From Bacteroidales bacterium (GTDB lineage Bacteria > Bacteroidota > Bacteroidia > Bacteroidales > JAIPAP01), in assembly GCA_021740045.1 (NCBI GenBank), contig JAIPAP010000007.1:1-55462 (forward strand): a stretch of DNA of 55,462 nt, given 5' to 3'. The notes under the pieces were generated by a model. The model did no database searches and was not told the DNA's origin. It worked only from the letters and a program-made list of their open reading frames with translations. Positions 17,495-26,067 of this stretch are shown piece by piece (within the stretch, counting starts at the first letter, position 1; every line of letters starts with the position of its first letter). A program made the translations under genes and the position numbers.

Positions 17495-18637
17495 ATGAAA
17501 ATACGGTTAGCACAATTCATTTGGTTAGCGGTAATAGCAGGTTTCTTCTTAAGCGGGTGCTCCGAGGAAGAAGGGCTGAATGACCTGGGTACCGTTGAAC
17601 CACGGATCGTCGATTTCGGCATCCAGGGACTCGATGTTAATTCAACAGTCGATCAGGACACGCTTACCATCAGGGCCAAAGTACCGCCATATGCGGATAT
17701 CAACTCGATGGTCCCTATTGTTGAAACATCCTATGGCGCCAGTGTTACACCCAGCCCTGGTCAAGCTGTGGACTTTTCTTCCCCGGTTGCCTTTACCGTC
17801 GAAAATAATGGAACAACAAGAGATTACACAGCACATGTGACCTACGGAGGCCTGGACAAAAAATCCACACGCCTTTTATTAATTGGAACCTCTGATGCAG
17901 CCAGTGAAATCTCCAATGGCGACGAGGCTGCGGCAACCAATTGGGGTTTAAGCAGTTTTGATAAAGCTCAATACATGAGCTTTAATCAATTAGCCAACAA
18001 TAGCGCTGTGCTCGATAGCATCGATGTAGTTTGGTGGCATTATGATGCAGAACCGGAGCTACCGGATGGCGCCCTGGCTGATGCAGCGATAACAGCCTTA
18101 GTGGATTATCGCGACCGTGGAGGTAGCATTTACCTGAGTGGCTTTGCCACCCAATACACCGAAACCCTGGGCATTGTTCCCGAAGGTAAAGGACCTAACG
18201 AAGTGGGCGGCGCACCGCAGGAATTTGAAAATCCCGATCCGTGGGGTATAAGCTTTAAAGGATATGCATCACATGACATTTTCCAGGGCTTACGCAAAGC
18301 CGATGGTTATGACTACCCTGCTGCTTTCCTCATCAGCGCCGATACCTGGCGAAAAGATAACAAAGCCTGGTGGGTAGTAGTGGATAACCCGGATGCTTTC
18401 CCGGATAATGGGATCGGCTATTGCAGCACCGAATGGGATGGTGACCGGAATGTACTCATCATCCTGGCCGAATTCCCCGGTAGTGAAAGCCAGGGATCCT
18501 GCATCGCTTTCAGTGCCGGTGCATACGACTGGTATACCAGCCACGACGTGGAAAATACCTACATGGATAACATTCATCAAATAACCGAAAATATATTGTT
18601 GTACCTGGCAACAATCTCGGCAGAGATTGGCCAATAG
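17495..18637 (+). CDS. Surface glycan-binding lipoprotein candidate (DUF4960-like)
   Basis: A 380-aa lipoprotein (signal ending FLSGC, followed by SEEEG, an acidic surface-export-like start). Residues about 30-125 form an Ig-like domain (PRIVDFGIQGLDVNSTVDQD to RDYTAHVTYGG), as often placed as a spacer in surface glycan-binding proteins. Residues about 130-375 look like the DUF4960 domain: a repeated alpha/beta layout with LLLIGTSDAASE, VWWHYDAEPELP, YRDRGGSIYLSGFATQY and a Trp-rich middle. From memory, proteins of this kind occur next to SusD in Bacteroides levan loci. It lies 48 bp after the GH32 gene and ends at a strong terminator, so it closes the susC operon. Binding of fructan at the cell surface is inferred from position and architecture. 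Confidence 0.7.
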   Translation: MKIRLAQFIWLAVIAGFFLSGCSEEEGLNDLGTVEPRIVDFGIQGLDVNSTVDQDTLTIRAKVPPYADINSMVPIVETSYGASVTPSPGQAVDFSSPVAFTVENNGTTRDYTAHVTYGGLDKKSTRLLLIGTSDAASEISNGDEAAATNWGLSSFDKAQYMSFNQLANNSAVLDSIDVVWWHYDAEPELPDGALADAAITALVDYRDRGGSIYLSGFATQYTETLGIVPEGKGPNEVGGAPQEFENPDPWGISFKGYASHDIFQGLRKADGYDYPAAFLISADTWRKDNKAWWVVVDNPDAFPDNGIGYCSTEWDGDRNVLIILAEFPGSESQGSCIAFSAGAYDWYTSHDVENTYMDNIHQITENILLYLATISAEIGQ

Positions 18638-18667
18638 CCCTCTGGGCAAGTTTCATCGTAGCTTTTG

Positions 18668-18705
18668 ACATTCCGGTTGATCTTTTTTTTGACCGGAATG
18701 TTTTT
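18668..18705 (+). terminator. Intrinsic terminator of the susC operon
   Basis: ACATTCCGGT (18668-18677) pairs perfectly with ACCGGAATGT (18692-18701), followed by TTTTATT. The loop is T-rich. It lies 30 bp after the lipoprotein stop at 18637. Confidence 0.85.
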
Positions 18706-18745
18706 ATTCATTCGTTAAGCCAAAGTCCATACGAACATTTATAAT

Positions 18746-20488
18746 ATGAATTTCAACCGACACATTATAAACCACATAATAACTGTAGTCCTGGGTGTTT
18801 TGCTGGTAACACCCTCCCTTGCGCAGGAAGACTCACTAAAAAAAGGCGCCCCGGTTTGCATTACCATGGATATAACACCTTCAACCGCTCAGGATTACCT
18901 GTCCTTGGAAAGTGCAGGCGGCACAGCGAAAATCATCAACCTGGAAGTGAATGAACTGAAATCAATATATGAAGGCCAGCAAGGATTTGATGAGGAATAC
19001 CGCCCGCAATTCCATTACAGCGCCGAGGAAAATTGGCTGAACGATCCCAATGGATTGGTTTATTATGAAGGTACCTGGCATTTGTTCCACCAATACAACC
19101 CATATGGAAACCATTGGGGATATATGCACTGGAATCACGCCACCAGTACCGATCTTGTTCATTGGGAACACCAACCTGTTGCACTTACCATGAATGAGCA
19201 CGGTGATGGCCATCACGTGTTTTCGGGCTCGGCCGCTGTGGATCATAACAACACCTCAGGATTTCAAACCGGGGAAAATCCCCCGATAATAGCTGCCTAT
19301 ACCGTAGCGCGCACCGATAATGGAGAACAAAGCCAAAACATTGCTTACAGTAATGATGGAGGCTTCACTTTTGAACCCTATGAGAACAATCCGGTGATCC
19401 CGGCTATTCATGGCAACGATATGCGTGATCCCAAGATCTTTTGGTACGAACCGGATGAAAAATGGATCATGATCATTTATCAAACCGGCAGAATGGGTTT
19501 TTGGAGCTCCACTGATCTGAAAAACTGGGGGTTGTTGAGCACTACCGGTGGTGGCTGGTTTGAATGCCCCGATTTTTTCAAGCGGCCGGTTGATGGAGAC
19601 TCTACCAATACCAAATGGGTAATGGTTGACGGCGACGGTAGCTATAAGATCGGGACTTTCGATGGTGAAAGCTTTATGCCCGAATCCTCGAAGATGGTGG
19701 GGGATTATGGGGTGAATTATTATGCCACGCAAAGCTGGAACAACACCCCCAATGGCCGCAGAATACAAATAGCATGGATGCGCGACGGATATTTCCCGGG
19801 AATGCCCTTTAACCAGCAGATGTCGTTTCCGGTGGAGTTGAGCCTGAGAACCGTTGGCGAAGAAATCAGGCTTTGTAAAAGACCGGTCAAGACTATTGAA
19901 TCACTGCACAACATAAAACATAGTTTTACCAATCTGGAACTGAATCCGGGTGATAATCCGCTGGACAGCATTTATCATGACCTGCTTGATATTCGAATTT
20001 CGCTTGATGTGAAAGACGCCAACCAAATAGAATTCAACCTGCGGGGGCATAAGATCGTTTATGATGCAACGTTTAGCATCCTTTATTTCGAAACCCCCAC
20101 CGGTCAGACCGGCCATGTACTGGAACCCGAAGATGGTATGGTAAACATTCAAATTCTTATGGACCGCAGTTCCATTGAGGTCTTCGGCGGACTTTCACTG
20201 GAAGGAGCACAGGGACCCGATGCCATCCCGGAAAATGAAACCCTTAATAAAAGTATTCAGGTAAGCCCTAATCCTTTTAAAGATCATATTGAAGTAACAG
20301 CCACAACTCCTAATCTGAAAATTAATGAAATGCAGCTTTTCAATACAACCGGCCAATCAATGGGAAGTCAAAAAGCAGGCGATTGGAAAAAGGCCGTATT
20401 GAAAACAACCCATCTGACTCCCGGACTTTATACCATAAGAATAAGAACCGATAAGGGGGTAATAAATCGAAAGTTGATCAAGCTATGA
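18746..20488 (+). CDS. GH32 beta-fructosidase with T9SS sorting domain
   Basis: A 580-aa secreted protein: signal peptide (cleavage near PSLAQ), a 70-residue lead-in, then GH32 with intact WLNDPNG (Asp100), MRDPK and FECPDFF motifs (about 80-395). The C-terminal sandwich (about 400-490) is short and has MDRSSIEVFGG. A T9SS type A sorting domain (about 500-580, SPNPFKDHIEV to INRKLIKL) follows. A typical retaining fructan hydrolase, exported through the outer membrane by T9SS. It is separated from the susC operon by a terminator, so it has its own promoter, although no exact TAnnTTTG box is visible in 18706-18745. Confidence 0.92.
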   Translation: MNFNRHIINHIITVVLGVLLVTPSLAQEDSLKKGAPVCITMDITPSTAQDYLSLESAGGTAKIINLEVNELKSIYEGQQGFDEEYRPQFHYSAEENWLNDPNGLVYYEGTWHLFHQYNPYGNHWGYMHWNHATSTDLVHWEHQPVALTMNEHGDGHHVFSGSAAVDHNNTSGFQTGENPPIIAAYTVARTDNGEQSQNIAYSNDGGFTFEPYENNPVIPAIHGNDMRDPKIFWYEPDEKWIMIIYQTGRMGFWSSTDLKNWGLLSTTGGGWFECPDFFKRPVDGDSTNTKWVMVDGDGSYKIGTFDGESFMPESSKMVGDYGVNYYATQSWNNTPNGRRIQIAWMRDGYFPGMPFNQQMSFPVELSLRTVGEEIRLCKRPVKTIESLHNIKHSFTNLELNPGDNPLDSIYHDLLDIRISLDVKDANQIEFNLRGHKIVYDATFSILYFETPTGQTGHVLEPEDGMVNIQILMDRSSIEVFGGLSLEGAQGPDAIPENETLNKSIQVSPNPFKDHIEVTATTPNLKINEMQLFNTTGQSMGSQKAGDWKKAVLKTTHLTPGLYTIRIRTDKGVINRKLIKL

Positions 20489-20531
20489 TCATCTACAATG
20501 ATAAGGCATTACTGATGGTTGAGTTATTCGA

Positions 20532-20615
20532 ATCCCGGAAGGGATCAACAGTATTAACCACAGGCGATAGCCTGTGGCTTGACAAGCGGCTGGAAAAGCA
20601 ACTCCGAAGGAGTTG
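20532..20615. repeat. Cluster of three short perfect hairpins
   Basis: ATCCC-GGAA-GGGAT (20532-20545), CCACAGGC-GATA-GCCTGTGG (20558-20577) and CAACTCC-GAA-GGAGTTG (20599-20615) follow one another between two convergent genes. The arrangement resembles the dispersed palindromic repeats common between genes in Bacteroidetes. It may also act as a bidirectional transcription end, though there is no T run. Confidence 0.6.
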
Positions 20616-20629
20616 AACTATTCTCACTT

Positions 20630-21124
20630 TCAATGGAACATCTCGTGCATTTCACTGTCATCGGCCATGTTAGCAAACATCTCCTGCGTAAATCGCCCTT
20701 TCATATAGATCATAACATTTTCCTCACCGCTGACCAATATCACCATCTCGCGTATATTATCCCGGCGGTCTTTACGGGCCATTATGTTGACTTCCTCACC
20801 GTCTTCACGCACTTCCAGCCACTCAACCATCTCGGTTTCAACCAAGGCATTTGAGTATTCGCGGCAAAAATTAATACGAGCATTTAGATGATCGTTCTCA
20901 ACCACTATAAGCTTAACCTTATCAATGTGGCGGATAAAATCTTCCACCTCGGGTTCAAAATCATCGAACCATAAGGCCATCCGGACTATAAAACCGGGAA
21001 CCGTAAAATTCACCACGCCGTCATAGGACTTGTACTTATCGTAAACCTTTTCAAATGTGGGATCGTGTGCAAAGGCAGTTGTGCTGAATACTGCAAGGAG
21101 GACTATTACCAGTAACTTTTTCAT
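20630..21124 (-). CDS. DUF4252 family exported protein
   Basis: A 164-aa protein with a signal peptide (MKKLLVIVLLAVFSTTAFA). The rest fits the DUF4252 pattern seen in Bacteroidetes: a short helix, then IRHIDKVKLIVVENDH, a helical part, EWLEVREDGEEVNIMARKD and a final strand (MVILVSGEENVMIYMKGRFT). Function is unknown; proteins of this family are small periplasmic or lipid-linked products. It stands alone, convergent with the GH32 gene. The 479-bp stretch upstream shows no second gene. Confidence 0.75.
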   Translation of the reverse strand: MKKLLVIVLLAVFSTTAFAHDPTFEKVYDKYKSYDGVVNFTVPGFIVRMALWFDDFEPEVEDFIRHIDKVKLIVVENDHLNARINFCREYSNALVETEMVEWLEVREDGEEVNIMARKDRRDNIREMVILVSGEENVMIYMKGRFTQEMFANMADDSEMHEMFH

Positions 21125-21603
21125 ATCCTTTTGTTTTTTGATGTCACTTAATTTGACGATTGATCGGGAAATGAGTTACATCATTCCTTGCATTTTTCCG
21201 TGAAACTTGCGTTTGTACTATCAATATACTAATCTGTCCATTCGCCTGGAATCAACAAATTGAAAAATGAACGGAAACAAACACAGGTATTTATGTTGAA
21301 TCAGCCCCCAATGATCGAAACTTTAACGTAGAGTATCCAAACCGCACATTTTTTAAAAACTTTTCGAAATCATTGTTTACAGGTGATCTCAAAGAGCTTT
21401 AACATGAAATCCCCACATGACTTGGCATAGAAGAGCACTTAATAAGTTTTCCCGGAATTCCCAAGATAATTTTTGTAACTCAAACGCATAATTCATACTT
21501 TTAAGGTTCTGTTTTTATGACTGGTGTATATCTAAATATCAGAGCATAGTAAGATGGAAAGATGCATATCAATACAGCCCGATTCTCATAAAATACAACC
21601 CGT
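21125..21603. other. 479-bp intergenic stretch without a visible gene
   Basis: AT-rich sequence between the divergent DUF4252 and acetyltransferase genes. I find no convincing ORF, RNA gene, strong hairpin or exact TAnnTTTG box. It must hold the promoters of both flanking genes. Confidence 0.5.
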
Positions 21604-22383
21604 ATGGAGCAGCAGGAAATCATAATGATACAACCCGACAATGCACAATGGCGAGGTTTGTACTGCGTGAACAACGCAAAGCACCAAGGCTTTAAAAAAA
21701 AGACCAATTGGCTGAAAACAAGGATCAAAGAAGGGCTGCGACTAAAAATCCTACAATCGGGCAAGGAACAATTGGGTTTCATTGAATACATACCCGGCTC
21801 CAATGCATGGCGGGCCGTTAATGCCAAAGGCTACATGTTTATCCATTGCATTTGGGCAAAAGAGAAAAAAAATCGTAACCGGGGTTTTATGTCTCAATTA
21901 ATACTGGATTGCATCGAGGATGCCCGGAAATCCAACTTTGCAGGTGTTGCAGTAATGGCCGGTGATGGGCCCTGGATTGCCGATGCCGGTATATTCTTCA
22001 AGAATGGATTCCGTTTAGTCGATACAGCGCCGAATGGTTTCCAGTTGCTGGCCTACAGTTTCGATAACTTTCCTCCTCCCTATTTTCCCCAAAATTGGAA
22101 TGAACGAAAGGTGCAGCATCCGGGCTTGCATTTGTATTATGCCGATCAATGCCCTTACGTTTCAAAATCGATTAATGAGCTTAAGAAAACCGCCTCGGAA
22201 AAGGGATTCAACATTGGAATTACCAAATTCACTACGCCTGAGGAGGTACAGGAATTTGCCCCATCACCTTACGGCATCTTTGGATTGGTATATGAAGGAA
22301 AACTGCTGGCCGACCATTTTATTAGCAAATCACGCTTTATCAATATTTTAACTAAGGAAGTAACCTCTTCGGCAGTGGAGTAG
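21604..22383 (+). CDS. GNAT acetyltransferase, YoaP-like
   Basis: A 259-aa cytoplasmic protein; ATG at 21625 (MIQPDNAQW) is an alternative start. The N-terminal half is a GNAT fold: FIHCIWAKEKKNRNRGFMSQL is the acetyl-CoA binding region and GVAVMAGDGPWIADAGIFFKNGFRLVD the later strands. The C-terminal third (about 175-255, YADQCPYVSKSINELKK, SPYGIFGLVYEGKLLADH) resembles the thioredoxin-like YoaP domain attached to such acetyltransferases, with a lone Cys-Pro rather than CxxC. The acceptor substrate is unknown. It is monocistronic. Confidence 0.78.
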   Translation: MEQQEIIMIQPDNAQWRGLYCVNNAKHQGFKKKTNWLKTRIKEGLRLKILQSGKEQLGFIEYIPGSNAWRAVNAKGYMFIHCIWAKEKKNRNRGFMSQLILDCIEDARKSNFAGVAVMAGDGPWIADAGIFFKNGFRLVDTAPNGFQLLAYSFDNFPPPYFPQNWNERKVQHPGLHLYYADQCPYVSKSINELKKTASEKGFNIGITKFTTPEEVQEFAPSPYGIFGLVYEGKLLADHFISKSRFINILTKEVTSSAVE

Positions 22384-22475
22384 TTTTCGACGAAGCCACT
22401 TCAGGGACTTAAGATTTGCGCTTAAAAAGCATTAATATCTCTATTTATATACAATCTAAATTAATTGATTTTATT

Positions 22476-22483
22476 TATCTTTG
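22476..22483 (+). promoter_or_regulatory. -7 box of the reductase/methylthiotransferase operon
   Basis: TATCTTTG matches TAnnTTTG, 18 bp before the ATG at 22502. This gives a very short leader, as is common in this phylum. Confidence 0.6.
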
Positions 22484-22501
22484 CATGAAAATTTGAGATA
22501 G

Positions 22502-23161
22502 ATGAAATCAACCCTGGAAAAGCACTATAAAATACAACAAATACGAAGCTTAACCGACTCGGCCTACGTGGTGCGTTTCGATCGAAACGGCATTAAGTTT
22601 TTGCCCGGACAGCATATTTTGCTGGGCCCACCCAACCAGATCGAAGCACGTGAATATTCCATTTACAGTGGCACTGAGGACGATTACCTGGAAGTGTTGA
22701 TTAAAGAAGTGGTGCCGGGGAATGTCTCGCGCAAGCTCAAAAGGCTTGAAGTAGGCGAAGAACTGATGTTCGATGGACCGGTAGGCTATTTCACCCTGAA
22801 TATGCGCGATGTGCTGAGTAAAAAATATTACCTGATTGCCAGTGGCACAGGAATCGCTCCGTTTCATAGCTTTGTGCGGTCTTATGAACAGCTCGATTAC
22901 ACTTTGTTGCACGGTGTTAAATACGGAAACGAAGCCTATGAGCGCGATCATTACGAGCAGGAGCGTTATATCCTTTGCACTTCCCGCGATGAGGAAGGTG
23001 ATTTTAACGGCCGGGTAACCGAATACCTTAAACAAAATGAAGTGGACACCGATGCGTTGTTTTATTTATGCGGGAATATCAATATGATACACGATTGTTT
23101 TGATATTTTGCAGCAAAAAGGCGTTGACGCACGGCAACTGCAAGCAGAAGTCTATTTTTAA
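22502..23161 (+). CDS. Ferredoxin-NADP reductase-type flavoprotein
   Basis: A 219-aa FNR-superfamily protein: FAD-binding barrel with REYSIYSG (the RxYS flavin motif, about 57-64) and GNVSRKL (about 75-81), then an NAD(P) domain with IASGTGIAPFHSFV (about 117-130) and the C-terminal YLCGNINMIHD. No ferredoxin domain is attached. It presumably passes electrons between NAD(P)H and an iron-sulfur or flavin partner. The gene is 10 bp upstream of a MiaB-like methylthiotransferase and probably co-transcribed. Supplying electrons to these radical-SAM enzymes is an attractive inference, since they need a reductant. Confidence 0.85.
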   Translation: MKSTLEKHYKIQQIRSLTDSAYVVRFDRNGIKFLPGQHILLGPPNQIEAREYSIYSGTEDDYLEVLIKEVVPGNVSRKLKRLEVGEELMFDGPVGYFTLNMRDVLSKKYYLIASGTGIAPFHSFVRSYEQLDYTLLHGVKYGNEAYERDHYEQERYILCTSRDEEGDFNGRVTEYLKQNEVDTDALFYLCGNINMIHDCFDILQQKGVDARQLQAEVYF

Positions 23162-23171
23162 GCGGAGTTGA

Positions 23172-24527
23172 ATGATGCAATATAATATAATGACATTGGG
23201 CTGCCAGATGAACATCTCTGACAGCGAACGCGTAAAAACAGTACTCGAGGACGACATGGGCTTTACCTGGACCGATAACGAAAAGGATGCCCAAATCTTG
23301 GGTATTGTCGCCTGCTCGGTTCGGCAAAAAGCCATCGATAAGGTGTATTCCAAAATTGCCGAATGGAATAAACGCAAGAATAAACAACATCTGATCACTT
23401 TTCTTACCGGATGTATTTTACCCGCCGACCGCGAAAAGTTCCTCAAGATGTTCGACCTCGTATTCACAATGGCCGATCTGCCCAAATTACCGGATATGAT
23501 CGGTAAATACGGTGTGGTTTCCCCGGTGAGCCTCAATCGTATTGAAAAAATTGCCCCGGAGAGCATCAAGGACTTCTGGCATATTACCCCGCATTATTCC
23601 TCATCCTACCAGGCTTTTATTCCCATCCAAAACGGGTGCGATAAGTTTTGCACTTTTTGTGCCGTGCCTTATACCCGTGGCCGTGAAATTTCACGACCTT
23701 CCGAAGAGATCATGAGTGAGCTGAAAATATTGGTTGAAAAAGGATATAAATCCATTACCCTGCTGGGCCAGAATGTGAATTCCTATGGCTTGGATAAACG
23801 GGGGAATGAAATTTCCTTCCCCGAACTGCTGAGGAAAGTCGGCGAATATGGCAAGCAAAGCAGCAAGGATTTCTGGGTGTATTTCACCTCGCCTCATCCG
23901 CGTGATATGACCGATGAAGTGATCGAGGTGATCGCGGAATATCCGCATTTGGCCAAACAAATTCATCTTCCGGTGCAATCGGGTGATAACAAGGTGTTGA
24001 TGAAAATGAACCGCAAACACACCATTGAAGATTACCGGGAGATCATGCATACCATTTGGCGGTTGATACCGCAAGCTACTGTTTTCACCGATATCATCGT
24101 AGGATTTACCGGCGAAAGCGAGGAGCAGTTTGAAAACACCCGCCAGATCATGGATGAATTCAAATTCAACATGGCTTACATTGCCCAATATTCTCCCCGC
24201 CCCGGAGCAGCCAGTTCGCGTTGGGACGATGATATTCCAAGAGATGAGAAGAAAAAGCGTTTCCACCAGCTTAGCGAGGATATGATCAGGCACACCTATG
24301 CCTACAACCAAAGCATGATCGGAAACGTATATCCGGTGATTGTGACCGGAAAAGACCGCAAGGAAGGCTACTTATCGGCCCTTACCGAAGGGAAGATCAT
24401 TACCCGCTTCCCCTCAACGGAAGAATCGCTTATCGGGCAGTTTGCCAATGTAAGGATCACCACCGCCAGTGCAATGTCGACCGAAGGAGAGTTGGTGAAT
24501 GTGAAAGAACCGGAGTTGATATCATGA
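23172..24527 (+). CDS. miaB: MiaB-like tRNA methylthiotransferase (radical SAM)
   Basis: A 451-aa radical-SAM methylthiotransferase with all three domains: UPF0004 with the cluster Cys in LGCQMN (Cys11), ACSVRQ (Cys48) and TGC (Cys81); the SAM core with CDKFCTFC (Cys156, 160, 163) and the MiaB-type LGQNVNSYG; and a C-terminal TRAM-like region (IITRFPSTEESLIGQFANVRI). MiaB adds a methylthio group to i6A37 of tRNA. The second cysteine motif here is IVACSVRQ, not the common NTCxxR, so it is a divergent member and i6A specificity is probable but not certain. ATG at 23175 is an equally good start. Its stop overlaps the mtaB start by 4 bp (ATGA). Confidence 0.85.
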   Translation: MMQYNIMTLGCQMNISDSERVKTVLEDDMGFTWTDNEKDAQILGIVACSVRQKAIDKVYSKIAEWNKRKNKQHLITFLTGCILPADREKFLKMFDLVFTMADLPKLPDMIGKYGVVSPVSLNRIEKIAPESIKDFWHITPHYSSSYQAFIPIQNGCDKFCTFCAVPYTRGREISRPSEEIMSELKILVEKGYKSITLLGQNVNSYGLDKRGNEISFPELLRKVGEYGKQSSKDFWVYFTSPHPRDMTDEVIEVIAEYPHLAKQIHLPVQSGDNKVLMKMNRKHTIEDYREIMHTIWRLIPQATVFTDIIVGFTGESEEQFENTRQIMDEFKFNMAYIAQYSPRPGAASSRWDDDIPRDEKKKRFHQLSEDMIRHTYAYNQSMIGNVYPVIVTGKDRKEGYLSALTEGKIITRFPSTEESLIGQFANVRITTASAMSTEGELVNVKEPELIS

Positions 24528-25816
24528 GTAAATCCATTGCTTTTAAAACCCTCGGTTGCCGGCTTAATCAATATGAAACCGATGCGCTGGCTTCCCGGTT
24601 CGATAAAAACAATTACCGCATTGTTAATTACGATGATGCCGCCGATGTGTATGTGGTGAATACCTGCACCGTAACCGGTCAGGCAGATCATAAATCCAAA
24701 CAAATTGTAAGGCAGGCGACCAAAAATAACAAGGATGCCGTTGTGGTGGTTGCCGGTTGCATGGTGAATAACCACCGCGAGAAGCTGGAGGAAAGCCTCG
24801 ATAATGTGACCTATTTTGTCGATAACGAGGAAAAAAGCCAGATCTTCGACCTGATCGATGCCCATTACAAAGGTGAGGTTTATCACCCGAAAAAGACCGG
24901 AAACAGCATTTTCAGTTACGAAGCAGCCGATAAGACCTTCCACACCCGCAGCATGATCAAGGTGCAGGATGGTTGTGATAATTTCTGTACGTTTTGCATC
25001 ATTCCCAAGGTGCGTGGCCGCGCCACCAGCCGCCCGGTGGATGACATTTTAAAAAACATCAAACAGGTAATCGGCTTCGGCTATAAGGAAATCGTGTTGA
25101 CAGGTGTTAACATTGGCCGCTATGACTATGAGGGCATTCGCTTTGAAGACCTGTTGGAAAGGATCCTGGAACTCCCGGGCGATTTCCGGGTACGCATCTC
25201 CTCCATCGAAGCCGACGGATTCAGCAAAAAGCTGTACGAGCTGTTCCGCCATCCCAAGCTCACACCTCACTTGCATTTATGCCTGCAAAGTGGATCGGAA
25301 AAGATATTGCTAAAGATGCGCCGGATGTACACCGCCAAAGAATTCCGCCGCATCATGGATGACATTTGGAAGGTAGTCCCTGATTTTAACTTTACCACCG
25401 ATGTGATTGTCGGCTTTCCAGGCGAGACCGAAGAGGATTTTCAGGAAACCGTCGATTTTGTAAAAGATGCCGGTTTCAGCCACATCCACACCTTTAAATA
25501 CTCCATGCGACAGGAAACCCGTGCCGCCCGCATGAGCGATCATATTACCAATAAGTTGAAAGCGGAGCGCAGCGAGATCATCCGCAAACTGGCTGATGAA
25601 AACAAAGAAAACTACCGTCGCTCCTTTATCGGCAAAACCCAGCAGGTACTGGTTGAAAAGATCGATGAACAAGGCTTTGCCCGCGGTTACGGTGAGCACT
25701 ACATCCCGGTTAAATTCAAAGCCGATAACGTTCAGCGTAATGAATTCTACGATGTAAGGATCGACCGGCTAGAGGTTGAAGACGAGCCGGTGCTTGTTGG
25801 AAGCCAAAGGCTATGA
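24524..25816 (+). CDS. mtaB: Threonylcarbamoyladenosine tRNA methylthiotransferase MtaB
   Basis: A 430-aa MtaB-type enzyme, which converts t6A37 to ms2t6A37 in ANN-decoding tRNAs. UPF0004 domain with LGCRLNQYE, VVNTCTVT and VAGCMV; radical-SAM domain with CDNFCTFC, LTGVNIGRYDYEG (the MtaB form of the motif) and HLHLCLQSGSEKILLKMRR; C-terminal TRAM-like stretch (GYGEHYIPVKF to NEFYDVRI). The three N-terminal cysteines and the CxxxCxxC triad are intact. Last gene of the three-gene unit from 22502; translationally coupled to the MiaB-like gene. Confidence 0.93.
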   Translation: MSKSIAFKTLGCRLNQYETDALASRFDKNNYRIVNYDDAADVYVVNTCTVTGQADHKSKQIVRQATKNNKDAVVVVAGCMVNNHREKLEESLDNVTYFVDNEEKSQIFDLIDAHYKGEVYHPKKTGNSIFSYEAADKTFHTRSMIKVQDGCDNFCTFCIIPKVRGRATSRPVDDILKNIKQVIGFGYKEIVLTGVNIGRYDYEGIRFEDLLERILELPGDFRVRISSIEADGFSKKLYELFRHPKLTPHLHLCLQSGSEKILLKMRRMYTAKEFRRIMDDIWKVVPDFNFTTDVIVGFPGETEEDFQETVDFVKDAGFSHIHTFKYSMRQETRAARMSDHITNKLKAERSEIIRKLADENKENYRRSFIGKTQQVLVEKIDEQGFARGYGEHYIPVKFKADNVQRNEFYDVRIDRLEVEDEPVLVGSQRL

Positions 25817-25913
25817 GGCTCAGGAACGAAGAGATGAGCGGTGGAAGAATTTTGAATTTTGGGTATCCCTTGTTATAAGCGTAATAGAATCTTGCCTATC
25901 CAGGAAAAGACTC

Positions 25914-25954
25914 ACTGTGGAACTTCTTCACACTCACGAAAGCCTTTCCACAGT
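25914..25954 (+). terminator. Hairpin after mtaB, weak terminator candidate
   Basis: ACTGTGGAA (25914-25922) pairs with TTCCACAGT (25946-25954) over a 23-nt loop, about 100 bp after the mtaB stop. No T run follows, so this is only a candidate transcript end or processing site. Confidence 0.3.
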
Positions 25955-26067
25955 TCAGGATTAATATTGTATGGCTAAAAACCCCTATGGTCGCTGTTTT
26001 CCTGTATCCGAATTGCTGGTATAAAGCTTGAACGTCATTTCGTGAATCACATAAAAAAGAGAGGACT

